DNA of 64,000 nt from Pseudomonas ovata (lineage in GTDB: Bacteria; Pseudomonadota; Gammaproteobacteria; Pseudomonadales; Pseudomonadaceae), in assembly GCF_003131185.1 (NCBI RefSeq), contig NZ_QFFU01000001.1:372001-436000 (forward strand), in the 5' to 3' direction. Shown one piece after another: positions 30,765-39,855 of this stretch. The notes beneath the pieces were generated by a model. The model saw nothing but the letters and a program-made list of their open reading frames with translations, did not search any database and was not told the DNA's origin. Positions within the stretch are counted from its first letter, which is position 1. Each line of letters starts with the position of its first letter. The position numbers and the translations under genes were made by a program.

Positions 30765-32216
30765 ATGACCGTTCGCCGCACCAAAATCGTCGCCACACTG
30801 GGCCCTGCCAGTAACTCGCCAGAAGTCATCGAGCAACTGATCCTTTCGGGTCTGGACGTTGCCCGCCTCAACTTCTCCCACGGCACGCCGGACGAGCACA
30901 AGGCTCGCGCCGTGCTGATCCGTGAAATTGCCGCCAAGCATGGCCGCTTCGTTGCCCTGTTGGGCGACCTGCAAGGGCCAAAGATCCGCATCGCCAAATT
31001 CACCAACAAGCGAATAGAGCTGAAGGTCGGTGACAAGTTCACCTTCTCCACCGCTCACCCGCTGACCGATGGCAATCAGGAAATCGTGGGCATCGACTAC
31101 CCCGACCTGGTCAAAGATTGCGGTGTCGGCGATGTATTGCTGCTCGACGACGGCCGCGTGGTCATGGAAGTCAACACCCAGACCGCCGATGCGCTGCACT
31201 GCACCGTCGTGGTCGGTGGCCCGCTGTCGGACCACAAGGGCATCAACCGCCGTGGCGGTGGCCTGACCGCACCGGCGCTGACCGAGAAAGACAAGCGCGA
31301 CATCAAGCTGGCCGCCGAGATGGACCTGGACTACCTGGCCGTCTCCTTCCCGCGCGATGCCGCCGACATGGAATACGCCCGTCAACTGCGCGACGAGTCC
31401 GGCGGTACGGCCTGGCTGGTGGCCAAGATCGAACGCGCGGAAGCGGTGGCCAATGACGAGGTGCTCGACGCACTGATCCGGGCCAGCGACGCGGTCATGG
31501 TCGCCCGTGGTGACCTGGGCGTTGAAATCGGCGACGCCGAGCTGGTGGGCGTGCAGAAGAAAATCATTGCCCACGCCCGCACGCACAACAAGGCGGTGAT
31601 CGTCGCCACGCAGATGATGGAGTCGATGATCACCAGCCCCATGCCGACCCGCGCCGAAGTGTCCGACGTGGCCAACGCCGTGCTCGACTACACCGACGCG
31701 GTGATGCTCTCGGCAGAAAGCGCCGCCGGCTCCTACCCGGTCGAAGCGGTGCAGGCCATGGCCCGTATCTGCCTGGGCGCCGAACGTCATCCGACGGGCA
31801 AGACCTCCAAGCATCGCATCGGTGAAAACTTCACCCGCTGCGACGAGAGCATTGCCCTGGCGGCCATGTACACCGCCAACCACTTTCCGGGTGTGAAGGC
31901 GATCATTGCCCTGACCGAGAGCGGCTACACGCCGCTGATCATGTCGCGCATCCGCTCCTCGATGCCGATCTACGCCTTCTCCCCGCACCGCGGGACGCAG
32001 GCGCGGGCGGCCATGTTCCGGGGTGTCTATACCGTGCCGTTCGACCCAGCTGCCCTGCCACCAGGCCAGGTCAGCCAGGCGGCGGTGGACGAGCTGCTCA
32101 AGCGCGGACTGGTCGAGCAAGGCGACTGGGTGATCCTGACCAAGGGCGACAGCTACCACACCATCGGTGGCACCAACGGCATGAAGATCCTGCACGTGGG
32201 CGACCCATTGGTGTAA
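30765..32216 (+). CDS. pyk: Pyruvate kinase
   Basis: Glycolytic enzyme of 483 residues converting phosphoenolpyruvate and ADP to pyruvate and ATP. The N-terminus RRTKIVATLGPASNSPEVIE and LNFSHGTPDEH are typical, and the active-site Lys region reads WLVAKIERAEAVANDEVLD. The length and sequence fit the PykA (type II) group. I chose ATG 30765, with TAGGAG 7 bases upstream, over a TTG two codons earlier. It is transcribed alone and followed by a strong terminator. Confidence 0.95.
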   Translation: MTVRRTKIVATLGPASNSPEVIEQLILSGLDVARLNFSHGTPDEHKARAVLIREIAAKHGRFVALLGDLQGPKIRIAKFTNKRIELKVGDKFTFSTAHPLTDGNQEIVGIDYPDLVKDCGVGDVLLLDDGRVVMEVNTQTADALHCTVVVGGPLSDHKGINRRGGGLTAPALTEKDKRDIKLAAEMDLDYLAVSFPRDAADMEYARQLRDESGGTAWLVAKIERAEAVANDEVLDALIRASDAVMVARGDLGVEIGDAELVGVQKKIIAHARTHNKAVIVATQMMESMITSPMPTRAEVSDVANAVLDYTDAVMLSAESAAGSYPVEAVQAMARICLGAERHPTGKTSKHRIGENFTRCDESIALAAMYTANHFPGVKAIIALTESGYTPLIMSRIRSSMPIYAFSPHRGTQARAAMFRGVYTVPFDPAALPPGQVSQAAVDELLKRGLVEQGDWVILTKGDSYHTIGGTNGMKILHVGDPLV

Positions 32217-32233
32217 TGCGAAGGCAGTAACGA

Positions 32234-32267
32234 AAAAAGCCCTGGCGTGAAGACGCCGGGGCTTTTT
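32234..32267 (+). terminator. Terminator after pyk
   Basis: A 15-base stem (AAAAAGCCCTGGCGT with ACGCCGGGGCTTTTT, one G-T pair) around GAAG. Confidence 0.9.
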
Positions 32268-32706
32268 CATATGAGGGCCTGAAGCGCGCTCGAAGGCCAC
32301 CACAGCCCGTGCATCCAGAACGGTCTTCATATCGTCGAACCATCATAACCCTGATGAGCCATGATCAACGCTGCGCCCTCCGGACCGGGTGGCGCCTGCA
32401 ATCAGATTCGCTCGTGGCCTTCTCCCTCTCGGCATTGCCGATGGCCACCAGTTTACCGATCACTGCAGGCCGGCATGCGATCGGCCTGATCGTTCACGGC
32501 GGCAACACCATCAGTGTCGCCAGCACTATCCTGTTGCTCGGTCATACCCGACATCCTGACGGGCCTGGCCACAAGGGAGAAGAACGTGTCATCCATGACG
32601 TTTTTTGCAGCTGCCGGGACAGTGTGCAAGGACGGTCCACACGCGTCTACTGACAGATTTGACAGTGCACGCCGGGCGGTTACCGATCCAATAACATGCG
32701 CCCAAT
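32268..32706. other. About 440 bases without a convincing gene
   Basis: One frame on each strand spans part of this gap but neither has a ribosome binding site or a recognisable family. It lies between the pyk and fumarase terminators and may mark a rearrangement junction or a decayed gene. Confidence 0.45.
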
Positions 32707-32734
32707 AAAAAAGCCCGGCCTTTGCGGGCCGGGC
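32707..32734 (-). terminator. Terminator after fumarase
   Basis: On the minus strand GCCCGGCC-CGCAAA-GGCCGGGC is followed by TTTTTT. It lies 20 bases after the fumarase stop. Confidence 0.85.
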
Positions 32735-32753
32735 CTTGAGGCTATCGAAGCGC

Positions 32754-34277
32754 TTACTGCACCTCGACCGCCAGGCTGTCGCTGATCTTCTTCTGCCAGA
32801 TCGCGGGACCTGTGATGTGCACCGACTCACCGTTGCTGTCCACCGCCACGGTGACCGGCATGTCCTTGACCTCGAACTCGTAGATCGCTTCCATGCCCAG
32901 CTCGGCGAAGGCCACGACTTTCGACTTGCGGATCGCCTGTGCCACCAGGTACGCAGCACCGCCGACGGCCATCAGGTACACGGCCTTGTGGTCCTTGATC
33001 GCCTCGATGGCGGTCGGGCCGCGCTCGGACTTGCCGATCATGCCCAGCAGGCCGGTCTGATCGAGGATCTGGCGGGTGAACTTGTCCATGCGCGTCGCGG
33101 TGGTCGGGCCGGCCGGGCCCACCACTTCTTCGCGCACCGGATCGACCGGGCCGACGTAATAGATGAAGCGGCCCTTGAGGTCCACCGGCAGGGTTTCACC
33201 CTTGTTGAGCATCTCGACCATGCGCTTGTGCGCGGCGTCGCGACCGGTGAGCATCTTGCCGTTGAGCAGGACGGTTTCGCCCGGCTTCCAGCTTTGCACT
33301 TCTTCAGGCGTCAGGGTGTCGAGGTCGACACGGCGGGCCGAAGGACCGGCTTCCCAGACGATTTCCGGGTAGGCGTCCAGCGATGGCGCCTCAAGCTCGG
33401 CAGGGCCGGAACCGTCGAGCACGAAGTGCGCGTGACGGGTGGCGGCGCAGTTGGGGATCATGCACACCGGCAGGGACGCGGCGTGGGTCGGGTAATCCAT
33501 GATCTTGACGTCGAGCACGGTGGTCAGGCCGCCCAGGCCCTGGGCGCCGATGCCCAGCTGGTTGACCTTGTCGAACAGTTCCAGGCGGATCTCTTCGATG
33601 CGGTTCTGCGGGCCACGGGCCTTGAGCTCGTGGATGTCGATGGACTCCATCAACACTTCCTTGGCCATGACCGCTGCCTTTTCGGCGGTGCCGCCGATGC
33701 CGATGCCGAGCATGCCCGGTGGGCACCAGCCGGCACCCATGGTCGGCACGGTTTTCAGGACCCAGTCGACGATCGAGTCGGACGGGTTGAGCATCGCCAT
33801 CTTCGACTTGTTTTCCGAGCCGCCGCCCTTGGCCGCGACGTCCACTTCGACGGTGTTACCCGGCACGATGGAGTAGTGGATCACCGCCGGGGTGTTGTCC
33901 TTGGTGTTCTTGCGGGCACCGGCCGGGTCGGCCAGGATCGAGGCACGCAGGACGTTTTCCGGCAGGTTGTAGGCGCGGCGCACGCCTTCGTTGATCATGT
34001 CGTCCAGGCTCAGGGTCGCGCCATCCCAGCGCACGTCCATGCCGACGCGTACGAACACGGTGACGATGCCGGTGTCCTGGCAGATCGGCCGGTGGCCGGT
34101 GGCGCACATGCGCGAGTTGATCAGGATCTGGGCGATGGAATCGCGGGCAGCCGGCGACTCCTCGCGCAGATAGGCTTCGTGCATCGCCTGGATGAAATCC
34201 ACGGGATGGTAGTAGGAAATGAATTGCAGGGCGTCGGCAACGCTCTGAATCAGGTCGTCTTGCTTGATCACGGTCAT
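32754..34277 (-). CDS. Class I (4Fe-4S) fumarate hydratase
   Basis: Oxygen-sensitive fumarase of 507 residues, interconverting fumarate and malate in the TCA cycle. Conserved Cys are seen in RPICQDTGIV, AGWCPPGMLG and LPVCMIPNCAATRHAH, providing candidates for the three cluster ligands. The C-terminal beta domain includes KDHKAVYLMAVGGAAYLVAQ. An AGGAG site precedes the ATG. A class I enzyme usually coexists in Pseudomonas with an oxygen-stable FumC under iron limitation. It is divergent from the ferredoxin-reductase gene, with no operon partner. Confidence 0.93.
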   Translation of the reverse strand: MTVIKQDDLIQSVADALQFISYYHPVDFIQAMHEAYLREESPAARDSIAQILINSRMCATGHRPICQDTGIVTVFVRVGMDVRWDGATLSLDDMINEGVRRAYNLPENVLRASILADPAGARKNTKDNTPAVIHYSIVPGNTVEVDVAAKGGGSENKSKMAMLNPSDSIVDWVLKTVPTMGAGWCPPGMLGIGIGGTAEKAAVMAKEVLMESIDIHELKARGPQNRIEEIRLELFDKVNQLGIGAQGLGGLTTVLDVKIMDYPTHAASLPVCMIPNCAATRHAHFVLDGSGPAELEAPSLDAYPEIVWEAGPSARRVDLDTLTPEEVQSWKPGETVLLNGKMLTGRDAAHKRMVEMLNKGETLPVDLKGRFIYYVGPVDPVREEVVGPAGPTTATRMDKFTRQILDQTGLLGMIGKSERGPTAIEAIKDHKAVYLMAVGGAAYLVAQAIRKSKVVAFAELGMEAIYEFEVKDMPVTVAVDSNGESVHITGPAIWQKKISDSLAVEVQ

Positions 34278-34445
34278 GCGGCGCGCTCCTCTATCTGGAC
34301 GGGAACATTGATGACGCTATCGGCACACCTCTGGCACAGGCTGAGGTGTCAGAGTAGCCGTAGCGGGCGCAAAAAGGCGCGGCAGTATAACCTGCCCGCA
34401 AGGCCTACCTGTACAATCGCGGTTATTTTCTACGGATGGCAGCCA

Positions 34446-35381
34446 ATGCCCCAGGTGTATGTCGGTGACCGGCAGTGGTCAGTGGCGTCGGCCAGCAATC
34501 TGCTCGATGCCTTGAACCAGGCCGGCGTAGCCGTTCCCTACAGTTGCCGGGCCGGCAGTTGCCACGCCTGCCTGGTGCGCTGCGTGCAGGGCGAGCCACT
34601 CGATGCCTTGCCCCTGGCACTGACCGCCGGCCAGCGCCAGCAAGGCTGGCGCCTGGCCTGTCAGTGCCGGGTGGTCGACGATGTGCGGGTCGAAGTGTTC
34701 GACCCGGTGCGCGACGGTTTGCCCGCGCACGTTGCAGGGCACGACTGGCTGGGGCCGCACGTACTGCGCCTGCGCGTCGAGCCGCAGCGCCCGCTGCGTT
34801 ACCGCGCCGGCCAGCATCAGGTGCTGTGGACCGCCTGCGGCATTGCCCGCCCCTACTCGCTGGCCAGCCTGCCCGGCGAAGACCGCTTTCTTGAGTACCA
34901 CCTTGATTGCCGCCAGCCAGGCGCGTTCTGCGATGTGGCGCGCCAGTGGCAGGTGGGCGATGCGCTGCGCCTGGGTGAGTTGAGCGGCGGCGCCTTGCAC
35001 TATGATCCGGACTGGCAGGAGCGGCCCTTGCTGCTGCTGGCGGCCGGCACCGGCCTGGGGCCGCTGTGGGGCGTGCTGCGCGACGCCTTGCAGCAGGAGC
35101 ATCAGGGACCGATACGCCTGCTGCATCTGGCGTCTGAACCTGCCGGACACTACCTGGCCAATGAACTGGCAGCGCTGGTGGCGCAGCACCCGTCGCTGAC
35201 CGTGCGCCAGGTTACGCCGGACGAGCTGCCTGCCGCTCTGGATGAGCTACGCCTGGTGTCGCGCCGGGCGATGGCGCTGGTGTGCGGCAGCCCGGCGAGC
35301 GTCGAGACGTTTGCCAAGCGCCTGTACCTGAGTGGCCTGCCGCGCAGCCAGTTGCTGGCGGATACGTTCTTGACCCGCTAG
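34446..35381 (+). CDS. 2Fe-2S ferredoxin domain fused to an FAD/NAD(P)H oxidoreductase
   Basis: Electron-transfer protein of 311 residues. The N-terminal ferredoxin (about 1-85) has the plant-type ligand pattern: SCRAGSCHACLVRC with a fourth Cys in WRLACQC. FAD-binding (RPYSLASLPGED) and NAD-binding domains (LLLLAAGTGLGPLWGVLRDA) follow. The start ATG is at 34446; a long upstream extension in the same frame is antisense to the fumarase gene and rejected. Relatives feed electrons to oxygenases or reductases; no oxygenase is adjacent, so the partner is unknown. It overlaps the convergent cls gene by 4 bases. Confidence 0.85.
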   Translation: MPQVYVGDRQWSVASASNLLDALNQAGVAVPYSCRAGSCHACLVRCVQGEPLDALPLALTAGQRQQGWRLACQCRVVDDVRVEVFDPVRDGLPAHVAGHDWLGPHVLRLRVEPQRPLRYRAGQHQVLWTACGIARPYSLASLPGEDRFLEYHLDCRQPGAFCDVARQWQVGDALRLGELSGGALHYDPDWQERPLLLLAAGTGLGPLWGVLRDALQQEHQGPIRLLHLASEPAGHYLANELAALVAQHPSLTVRQVTPDELPAALDELRLVSRRAMALVCGSPASVETFAKRLYLSGLPRSQLLADTFLTR

Positions 35382-36541
35382 CCTCTTCGCCCCCGATCCA
35401 GCAGGTTGACCACCAGCCGGTCCAGCCAGCCCCATACCCGTTGCTTGATCCGGCGCCAGAGCGGCCGGGCTTTCCAGTCTTCCAGGGTCACCGGGCTGCT
35501 GCGGGCAAAGTCGGTGTCGAAGCTGGCCACGACCTGGGCCGTCAGCGCAGGGTCGATGGCCTCCAGGTTCGCCTCCAGATTGAAATGCAGGTTCCAGTGA
35601 TCGAAGTTACACGAGCCGATGCTGGTCCAGTCGTCGATCAACACCATTTTCAGGTGCAGAAAACATGGTTGGTATTCGAAGATCTTGACCCCGGCGCGCA
35701 GCAGGCGTGGGTAGTAGCGATGCCCGGCATAGCGCACCGAAGGGTGATCGGTGCGGGGGCCGGTGAGCAACAGGCGCACATCCACCCCGTTCATTGCCGC
35801 CTTGCGCAATGAACGGCGTACCCGCCAGGTGGGCAGGAAATACGGCGTCGCCAGCCAGATCCGCCGCTGCCCGCTGTTCAGGGCCCGCACCAGCGACTGC
35901 AGAATGTCGCGGTGCTGACGCGAGTCGGCATACGCCACCCGCCCCAGCCCCTGGCCCGAGACCGGCACCTTGGGCAAATGGGTCAGGCCGAAGTTTTCCT
36001 GGGGGCGCCAGGCCGTGGGTTTGTCATTGGCATGGAACTGCCGGTCGAACAGCGCCTGCCAGTCGATCACCAGCGGGCCGGTGATTTCCACCATCACCTC
36101 ATGCCACTGGCTGACCGGCTTGCCAGGCTCCCAGAACTCATCGGTCACCCCGGTGCCGCCGACCACCGCCAGGCGCTTGTCAACCAATAGCAGCTTGCGA
36201 TGATCGCGGTACAGGTTACGCAGGCCGCGGCGCAGGCCGACCGGGTTATACAAGCGCAGGATCACGCCGGCATCGGCCAGCCGCTGGCGCAGCCGCGAGC
36301 CGAAGGCCTGGGCGCCGTAGCCATCGAACAGACACCGCACGATCACCCCGCGCCGCGCAGCCGCGACCAGCGCGTCGACCACCGCGTCCGCGCAACTGCC
36401 GGCCTCGACCAGGTACAGCTCCAGGTCGACCTGTTGCTGCGCCTGGTCGATGGCCGCCAGCATGCGCGGGAAAAAGCTCGGTCCGTCGATCAACAGTTCG
36501 AACCGGTTGTCTTTGCGCCACGGAAAGATCGCTCCGGCCAT
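35378..36541 (-). CDS. Phospholipase D-family cardiolipin synthase, ClsB-like
   Basis: Protein of 387 residues with two HKD motifs: YRDHRKLLLVDKRLAVVGGT and FLHLKMVLIDDWTSIGSCNF. No N-terminal membrane helices are visible, unlike ClsA, so it resembles ClsB. It would make cardiolipin from phosphatidylglycerol or phosphatidylethanolamine at the inner membrane. It begins 3 bases after the YceI gene stop, so both are one transcript. The C-terminal tail is basic with an amphipathic stretch (RIKQRVWGWLDRLVVNLL). Confidence 0.86.
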   Translation of the reverse strand: MAGAIFPWRKDNRFELLIDGPSFFPRMLAAIDQAQQQVDLELYLVEAGSCADAVVDALVAAARRGVIVRCLFDGYGAQAFGSRLRQRLADAGVILRLYNPVGLRRGLRNLYRDHRKLLLVDKRLAVVGGTGVTDEFWEPGKPVSQWHEVMVEITGPLVIDWQALFDRQFHANDKPTAWRPQENFGLTHLPKVPVSGQGLGRVAYADSRQHRDILQSLVRALNSGQRRIWLATPYFLPTWRVRRSLRKAAMNGVDVRLLLTGPRTDHPSVRYAGHRYYPRLLRAGVKIFEYQPCFLHLKMVLIDDWTSIGSCNFDHWNLHFNLEANLEAIDPALTAQVVASFDTDFARSSPVTLEDWKARPLWRRIKQRVWGWLDRLVVNLLDRGRRG

Positions 36542-36544
36542 GGC

Positions 36545-37126
36545 TCAGTTCGCCGCGAAGATCAGGACGGCACCGACCGGCACCGCCAGGTTGAGCGCCG
36601 CCAGGGCGCCGTGCTTGCGCAGGGTTTCAAAACCTTGCGCCAGGCCGAAGTCGTCGGCCTGCACCACCAGCGGTTCCAGGGTCACCACCTGAAAACGCCG
36701 CGGGTCGAGCCGGGTCACCAGCAAGTCGGCCTTGTAGGTGTGCTGCCTGCCACGCAACGTCACGGTAACGGGCAGGCGCATTTCCATCTGTGCGCCGGGC
36801 GCCAGGGCCAGCAGTGGCGCCAGGGTCAGTCGGGCCTGGAGGCGCGCGCCGGGCGTACGCTTGATGTCGAACAGGTGCTCGCGCAGTTGTTCGTCGCGCC
36901 GGGCAATACCGGTGCTGACCGAGTCCAGCTCGACGTCCACCTGCGCCTGGCCCTGGTCATCGACCTTGCCCTTGAGCACCACGAAGCGATGCACCTCGGC
37001 GCGCCCGGCGTTGCTGGAGGTGGTGAACGACAACCGCGAAGAATCGTTATCCAGTGACCAGCCAGCCTGAGCCGGCAGCGCCAGGGTGGCGACTATCACC
37101 GGCAGCAGACGAAGGAAATTGAGCAT
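36545..37126 (-). CDS. YceI family periplasmic protein
   Basis: Secreted protein of 193 residues. A cleavable signal (LRLLPVIVATLALPAQA) precedes a YceI-type lipocalin-like barrel (GWSLDNDSSRLSFTTSSNAG and VTVTLRGRQHTYKADLLVTR). YceI relatives bind isoprenoid or amphiphilic lipids, which would fit its position directly ahead of a cardiolipin synthase. The ATG at 37126 has GGAG 5 bases upstream. The binding partner is not known. Confidence 0.8.
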   Translation of the reverse strand: MLNFLRLLPVIVATLALPAQAGWSLDNDSSRLSFTTSSNAGRAEVHRFVVLKGKVDDQGQAQVDVELDSVSTGIARRDEQLREHLFDIKRTPGARLQARLTLAPLLALAPGAQMEMRLPVTVTLRGRQHTYKADLLVTRLDPRRFQVVTLEPLVVQADDFGLAQGFETLRKHGALAALNLAVPVGAVLIFAAN

Positions 37127-37202
37127 GCACACTCCGAGCACAAGGGACGACAACCGTCGGGCTGTCAGACCGCTGGCAAACAGCGTGGTTCGCCGCCTGC
37201 AA

Positions 37203-37538
37203 TCAGGGTGTCGACAATAACCGACACCCCTGGTGCTCGCCCAGCCACATCGCCCGGTTACTGCGCCCCATGCCGCTGGCGGTAACGGTGCGGGTGGCCG
37301 CATCATCGCTCAGCGTGCCCGGTACGTACTGCTTGACGTAGCCACGGCAGTACTCGGCGGGGTTGCGCGTGACATAGCGGCACGAGCAATACTCCTTGGC
37401 GGTGTAGGCACTGATGATGTCGGGAAAGGCCTGCAAGGCAACGCGCTGTTGCCACAGCCAGACGATCAGGGCCGCCATGGCCAGCAGCAGCAAGGTCATC
37501 CACGGGTGACGCCGGACAAACCCGCCAGGCGCGCTCAT
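37203..37538 (-). CDS. Small membrane-anchored hypothetical protein with conserved Cys
   Basis: Protein of 111 residues with one membrane helix at about residues 14-31 (MTLLLLAMAALIVWLWQQ) after a short positively charged end. The rest would face the periplasm and contains Cys in YCSCRYV, YCRGYV and GCRLL, which could form disulfides. It overlaps the beta-lactamase-fold gene by 4 bases and is downstream of it, so they are co-translated. No function is recognised. Confidence 0.68.
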   Translation of the reverse strand: MSAPGGFVRRHPWMTLLLLAMAALIVWLWQQRVALQAFPDIISAYTAKEYCSCRYVTRNPAEYCRGYVKQYVPGTLSDDAATRTVTASGMGRSNRAMWLGEHQGCRLLSTP

Positions 37539-38632
37539 GGCCGGGCCTGCGCAGCGAAAGCGGCCAGCGTCAGTTGCAGCAGGCGGTCATGGCTGAAGCC
37601 GCCGTCGCGATCGTCCCCGTAACGCACGATCACCAGCCCTGCGCTGGGAATCACATACACGCCCTGCCCCCAGTGCCCGAGGCCGGCGAAGGTGTCGGCC
37701 GGCGCCTGCGGCCAGGGACCGGGTGCGCCGGTGACCGTGCGATTGAGCCACCAGTGACCGCCAATGACCTCGTTGCCGGCATCGGCATTGCGCCCGGCAA
37801 AGGGCGTGAGCAAAAAGTCGACCCACGCGCGCGGCACCAGCTGCCTGTCTTGCCAGCGCCCAGAACGCTGCATCAACAGGCCGACACGGGCCAGGTCGCG
37901 CGCACTCATGTACAGGTACGACGAACCGACGAACGTGCCGCTGGCGTCGGTTTCCCAGACGGCGCTGTCGATGCCCAGCGGCTCGAACAGGGCCGTCCAG
38001 GGATAGTCAGCATAAGCCTGGGCGCCGACCATGGTTTTCAGCGCCGCCGCCAACACCGTGCTGTCGCCGCTGGAATAGCGCCAGGCCGTACCGGGCGCCC
38101 AGGCCGTGCCATGATCGGCAGCAAACCGCGCCATGTCCTGGCGCCCACGGGTATAAAGCATGGCCACCACCGAGGAATTGAGCGGGGCGTATTCGTAGCT
38201 TTCCTGCCAGTCGAGCCCGGAGGCCCAGTGCAACAGGTCTTCAAGCCTGACCTGCGGATGGGCCTTGAACGGCGGGTAGAACTGCGCCACCGGGTCCTGC
38301 AGGTCGAAGCGTCCTTCGCCGAAGGCCACCCCCAGCAGCGTGGCCAGCACGCTCTTGCTCACCGACCAGGTCAGGTGCGGCGTATTGGCCGTGGTCACGC
38401 CGGCATAGCGCTCGTAGACGAGTTGTCCGTCGCGCACCACCAGCAAGGCATCGGTGCGCACGCCTTCGCGGGTGGCCTCGTCACGAGGCGCAAAGGCATA
38501 GCCTTCGAGCGCCTGCAAGGCCGTGCTTGAGGTGGCCGGCGCCGCATGCCATTGCGACTGCGGCCAGTATTCAGCCTGGCTGGCGGTCGCACTCAGGCTC
38601 ATCAACAAAAAGAGGGCCAGACGCTGAATCAT
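37535..38632 (-). CDS. Beta-lactamase-fold serine hydrolase
   Basis: Secreted protein of 365 residues with a signal peptide (LALFLLMSLSATASQA) and the catalytic SxxK motif WSVSKS (about residue 99). A tyrosine motif is seen in WRYSSGDST, and the third motif region is HWGQGVY. The fold is shared by class C beta-lactamases, esterases and aminohydrolases; the substrate cannot be told. The ATG at 38632 lacks a strong ribosome binding site. It precedes and overlaps the small Cys-containing gene. Confidence 0.8.
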   Translation of the reverse strand: MIQRLALFLLMSLSATASQAEYWPQSQWHAAPATSSTALQALEGYAFAPRDEATREGVRTDALLVVRDGQLVYERYAGVTTANTPHLTWSVSKSVLATLLGVAFGEGRFDLQDPVAQFYPPFKAHPQVRLEDLLHWASGLDWQESYEYAPLNSSVVAMLYTRGRQDMARFAADHGTAWAPGTAWRYSSGDSTVLAAALKTMVGAQAYADYPWTALFEPLGIDSAVWETDASGTFVGSSYLYMSARDLARVGLLMQRSGRWQDRQLVPRAWVDFLLTPFAGRNADAGNEVIGGHWWLNRTVTGAPGPWPQAPADTFAGLGHWGQGVYVIPSAGLVIVRYGDDRDGGFSHDRLLQLTLAAFAAQARP

Positions 38633-38697
38633 CGAAGGTCTACCGGCATGACAGTGCAAAGACCCTAACAACGGTTGATGACAGAACGAGGGGCTGG

Positions 38698-38823
38698 TGT
38701 AGGAGCGCGCTCTGCCGGAATGCCGGACCACCGCGACCGAGTGCGCAACGCTCGCAAAATTGTATAGACGCTGAAAATTTACGACTGCTACGCAGCCGGT
38801 CGCGGGCAGAGCGCGCTCCTACA
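38698..38823. repeat. REP-like inverted repeat pair
   Basis: TGTAGGAGCGCGCTCTGCC (38698-38716) and its exact reverse complement (38805-38823) flank 88 bases. The TGTAGGAGCG start is that of Pseudomonas REP sequences. The interior contains further short inverted pairs. It lies between the hydrolase and olsB. Confidence 0.8.
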
Positions 38824-39099
38824 AAGGTGAATTTAATCGCCAGTAAAATCAGTAAGTTATTTTTATTTTGATCAGAACCAGCTGGCTGTCGGCGACACAT
38901 CCACTGCAAGCGGGTCGGTTTTACCAGTCTGTTCACAAACAACCCGAGAACAGTCAAGCACCCGCAAACCCCTCGTAACACAACCATCACCAAAGCTTCA
39001 CGGGCATGACACGGCGCCTCCCTAGCCTGCATCTACAGCAAAGCGCTTGGACACATTCAGTCGAACAGCCCTTGCAGGGCTGGCTCCCGGAGAGTTCGC

Positions 39100-39855
39100 A
39101 TGACCCAGATCGCTCGCATTCGTGACACCCGCCCCGAACGTCGTCTCCAGGCCGAACGCCTGACCGGGCAGCGTGCCCTTCAGGAAGCCCAGGCCCTGCG
39201 CTTCAGTGTCTTCAGCCAGGAATTCAATGCCCGTCTGAAGGGCGCCGAACTGGGCCTGGACATCGACGACTACGACGTTCACTGCATGCACATCGGCGTA
39301 CGCGACCTCAGCACCGGGCGCCTGGTAGCGACCACCCGCCTGCTCGACCATAAAGCCGCCGACACCCTGGGGCGCTTCTACAGCGAAGAAGAATTCAGCC
39401 TCCACGGCCTCAGCCACTTGCAGGGCCCGATCCTGGAGCTGGGCCGCACCTGCGTCGACCCGGCCTACCGCAACGGCGGCACCATTGCCGTGCTCTGGAG
39501 CGAGCTGGCCGAAGTGCTCAATGAGGGCCGCTACAGCTACCTGATGGGCTGCGCCAGCATTCCGATGCAGGACGGTGGCATCCAGGCCCACGCCATCATG
39601 CAGCGCCTGCGCGAACGCTACCTGTGCAATGAACACCTGCGCGCCGAACCCAAGACTCCACTGCCCAGCCTCGACGTGCCGAACAATGTGATCTGCGAAA
39701 TGCCGCCGCTGCTCAAGGCCTACATGCGCCTGGGCGCCAAGATTTGTGGCGAACCGTGCTGGGACCCGGAATTCCAGGTGGCCGACGTGTTCATCCTGCT
39801 CAAGCGCGATGACTTGTGCCCGCGCTACGCCAAGCACTTCAAGGCCGCCGTGTGA
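39100..39855 (+). CDS. olsB: Ornithine lipid N-acyltransferase OlsB
   Basis: GNAT-fold acyltransferase of 251 residues adding a 3-hydroxyacyl chain from acyl-ACP to ornithine. Visible marks include [16 protein letters not shown] and [20 protein letters not shown], conserved in OlsB and in the N-acyl domains of related proteins. A GGAGAGTTCGC site precedes the ATG. It overlaps olsA by 1 base, completing the two-step ornithine lipid pathway used as phosphate-free membrane lipid under phosphate limitation. Confidence 0.88.
   Translation: MTQIARIRDTRPERRLQAERLTGQRALQEAQALRFSVFSQEFNARLKGAELGLDIDDYDVHCMHIGVRDLSTGRLVATTRLLDHKAADTLGRFYSEEEFSLHGLSHLQGPILELGRTCVDPAYRNGGTIAVLWSELAEVLNEGRYSYLMGCASIPMQDGGIQAHAIMQRLRERYLCNEHLRAEPKTPLPSLDVPNNVICEMPPLLKAYMRLGAKICGEPCWDPEFQVADVFILLKRDDLCPRYAKHFKAAV

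Noticed and set aside
32309..32653. 114-codon frame between pyk and fumarase
   Set aside because: No ribosome binding site and no recognisable domain; only a faint hydrophobic stretch that could be chance.
32736..34445. In-frame upstream extension of the ferredoxin-reductase
   Set aside because: It is antisense to the fumarase gene; the ferredoxin domain starts at the ATG at 34446.
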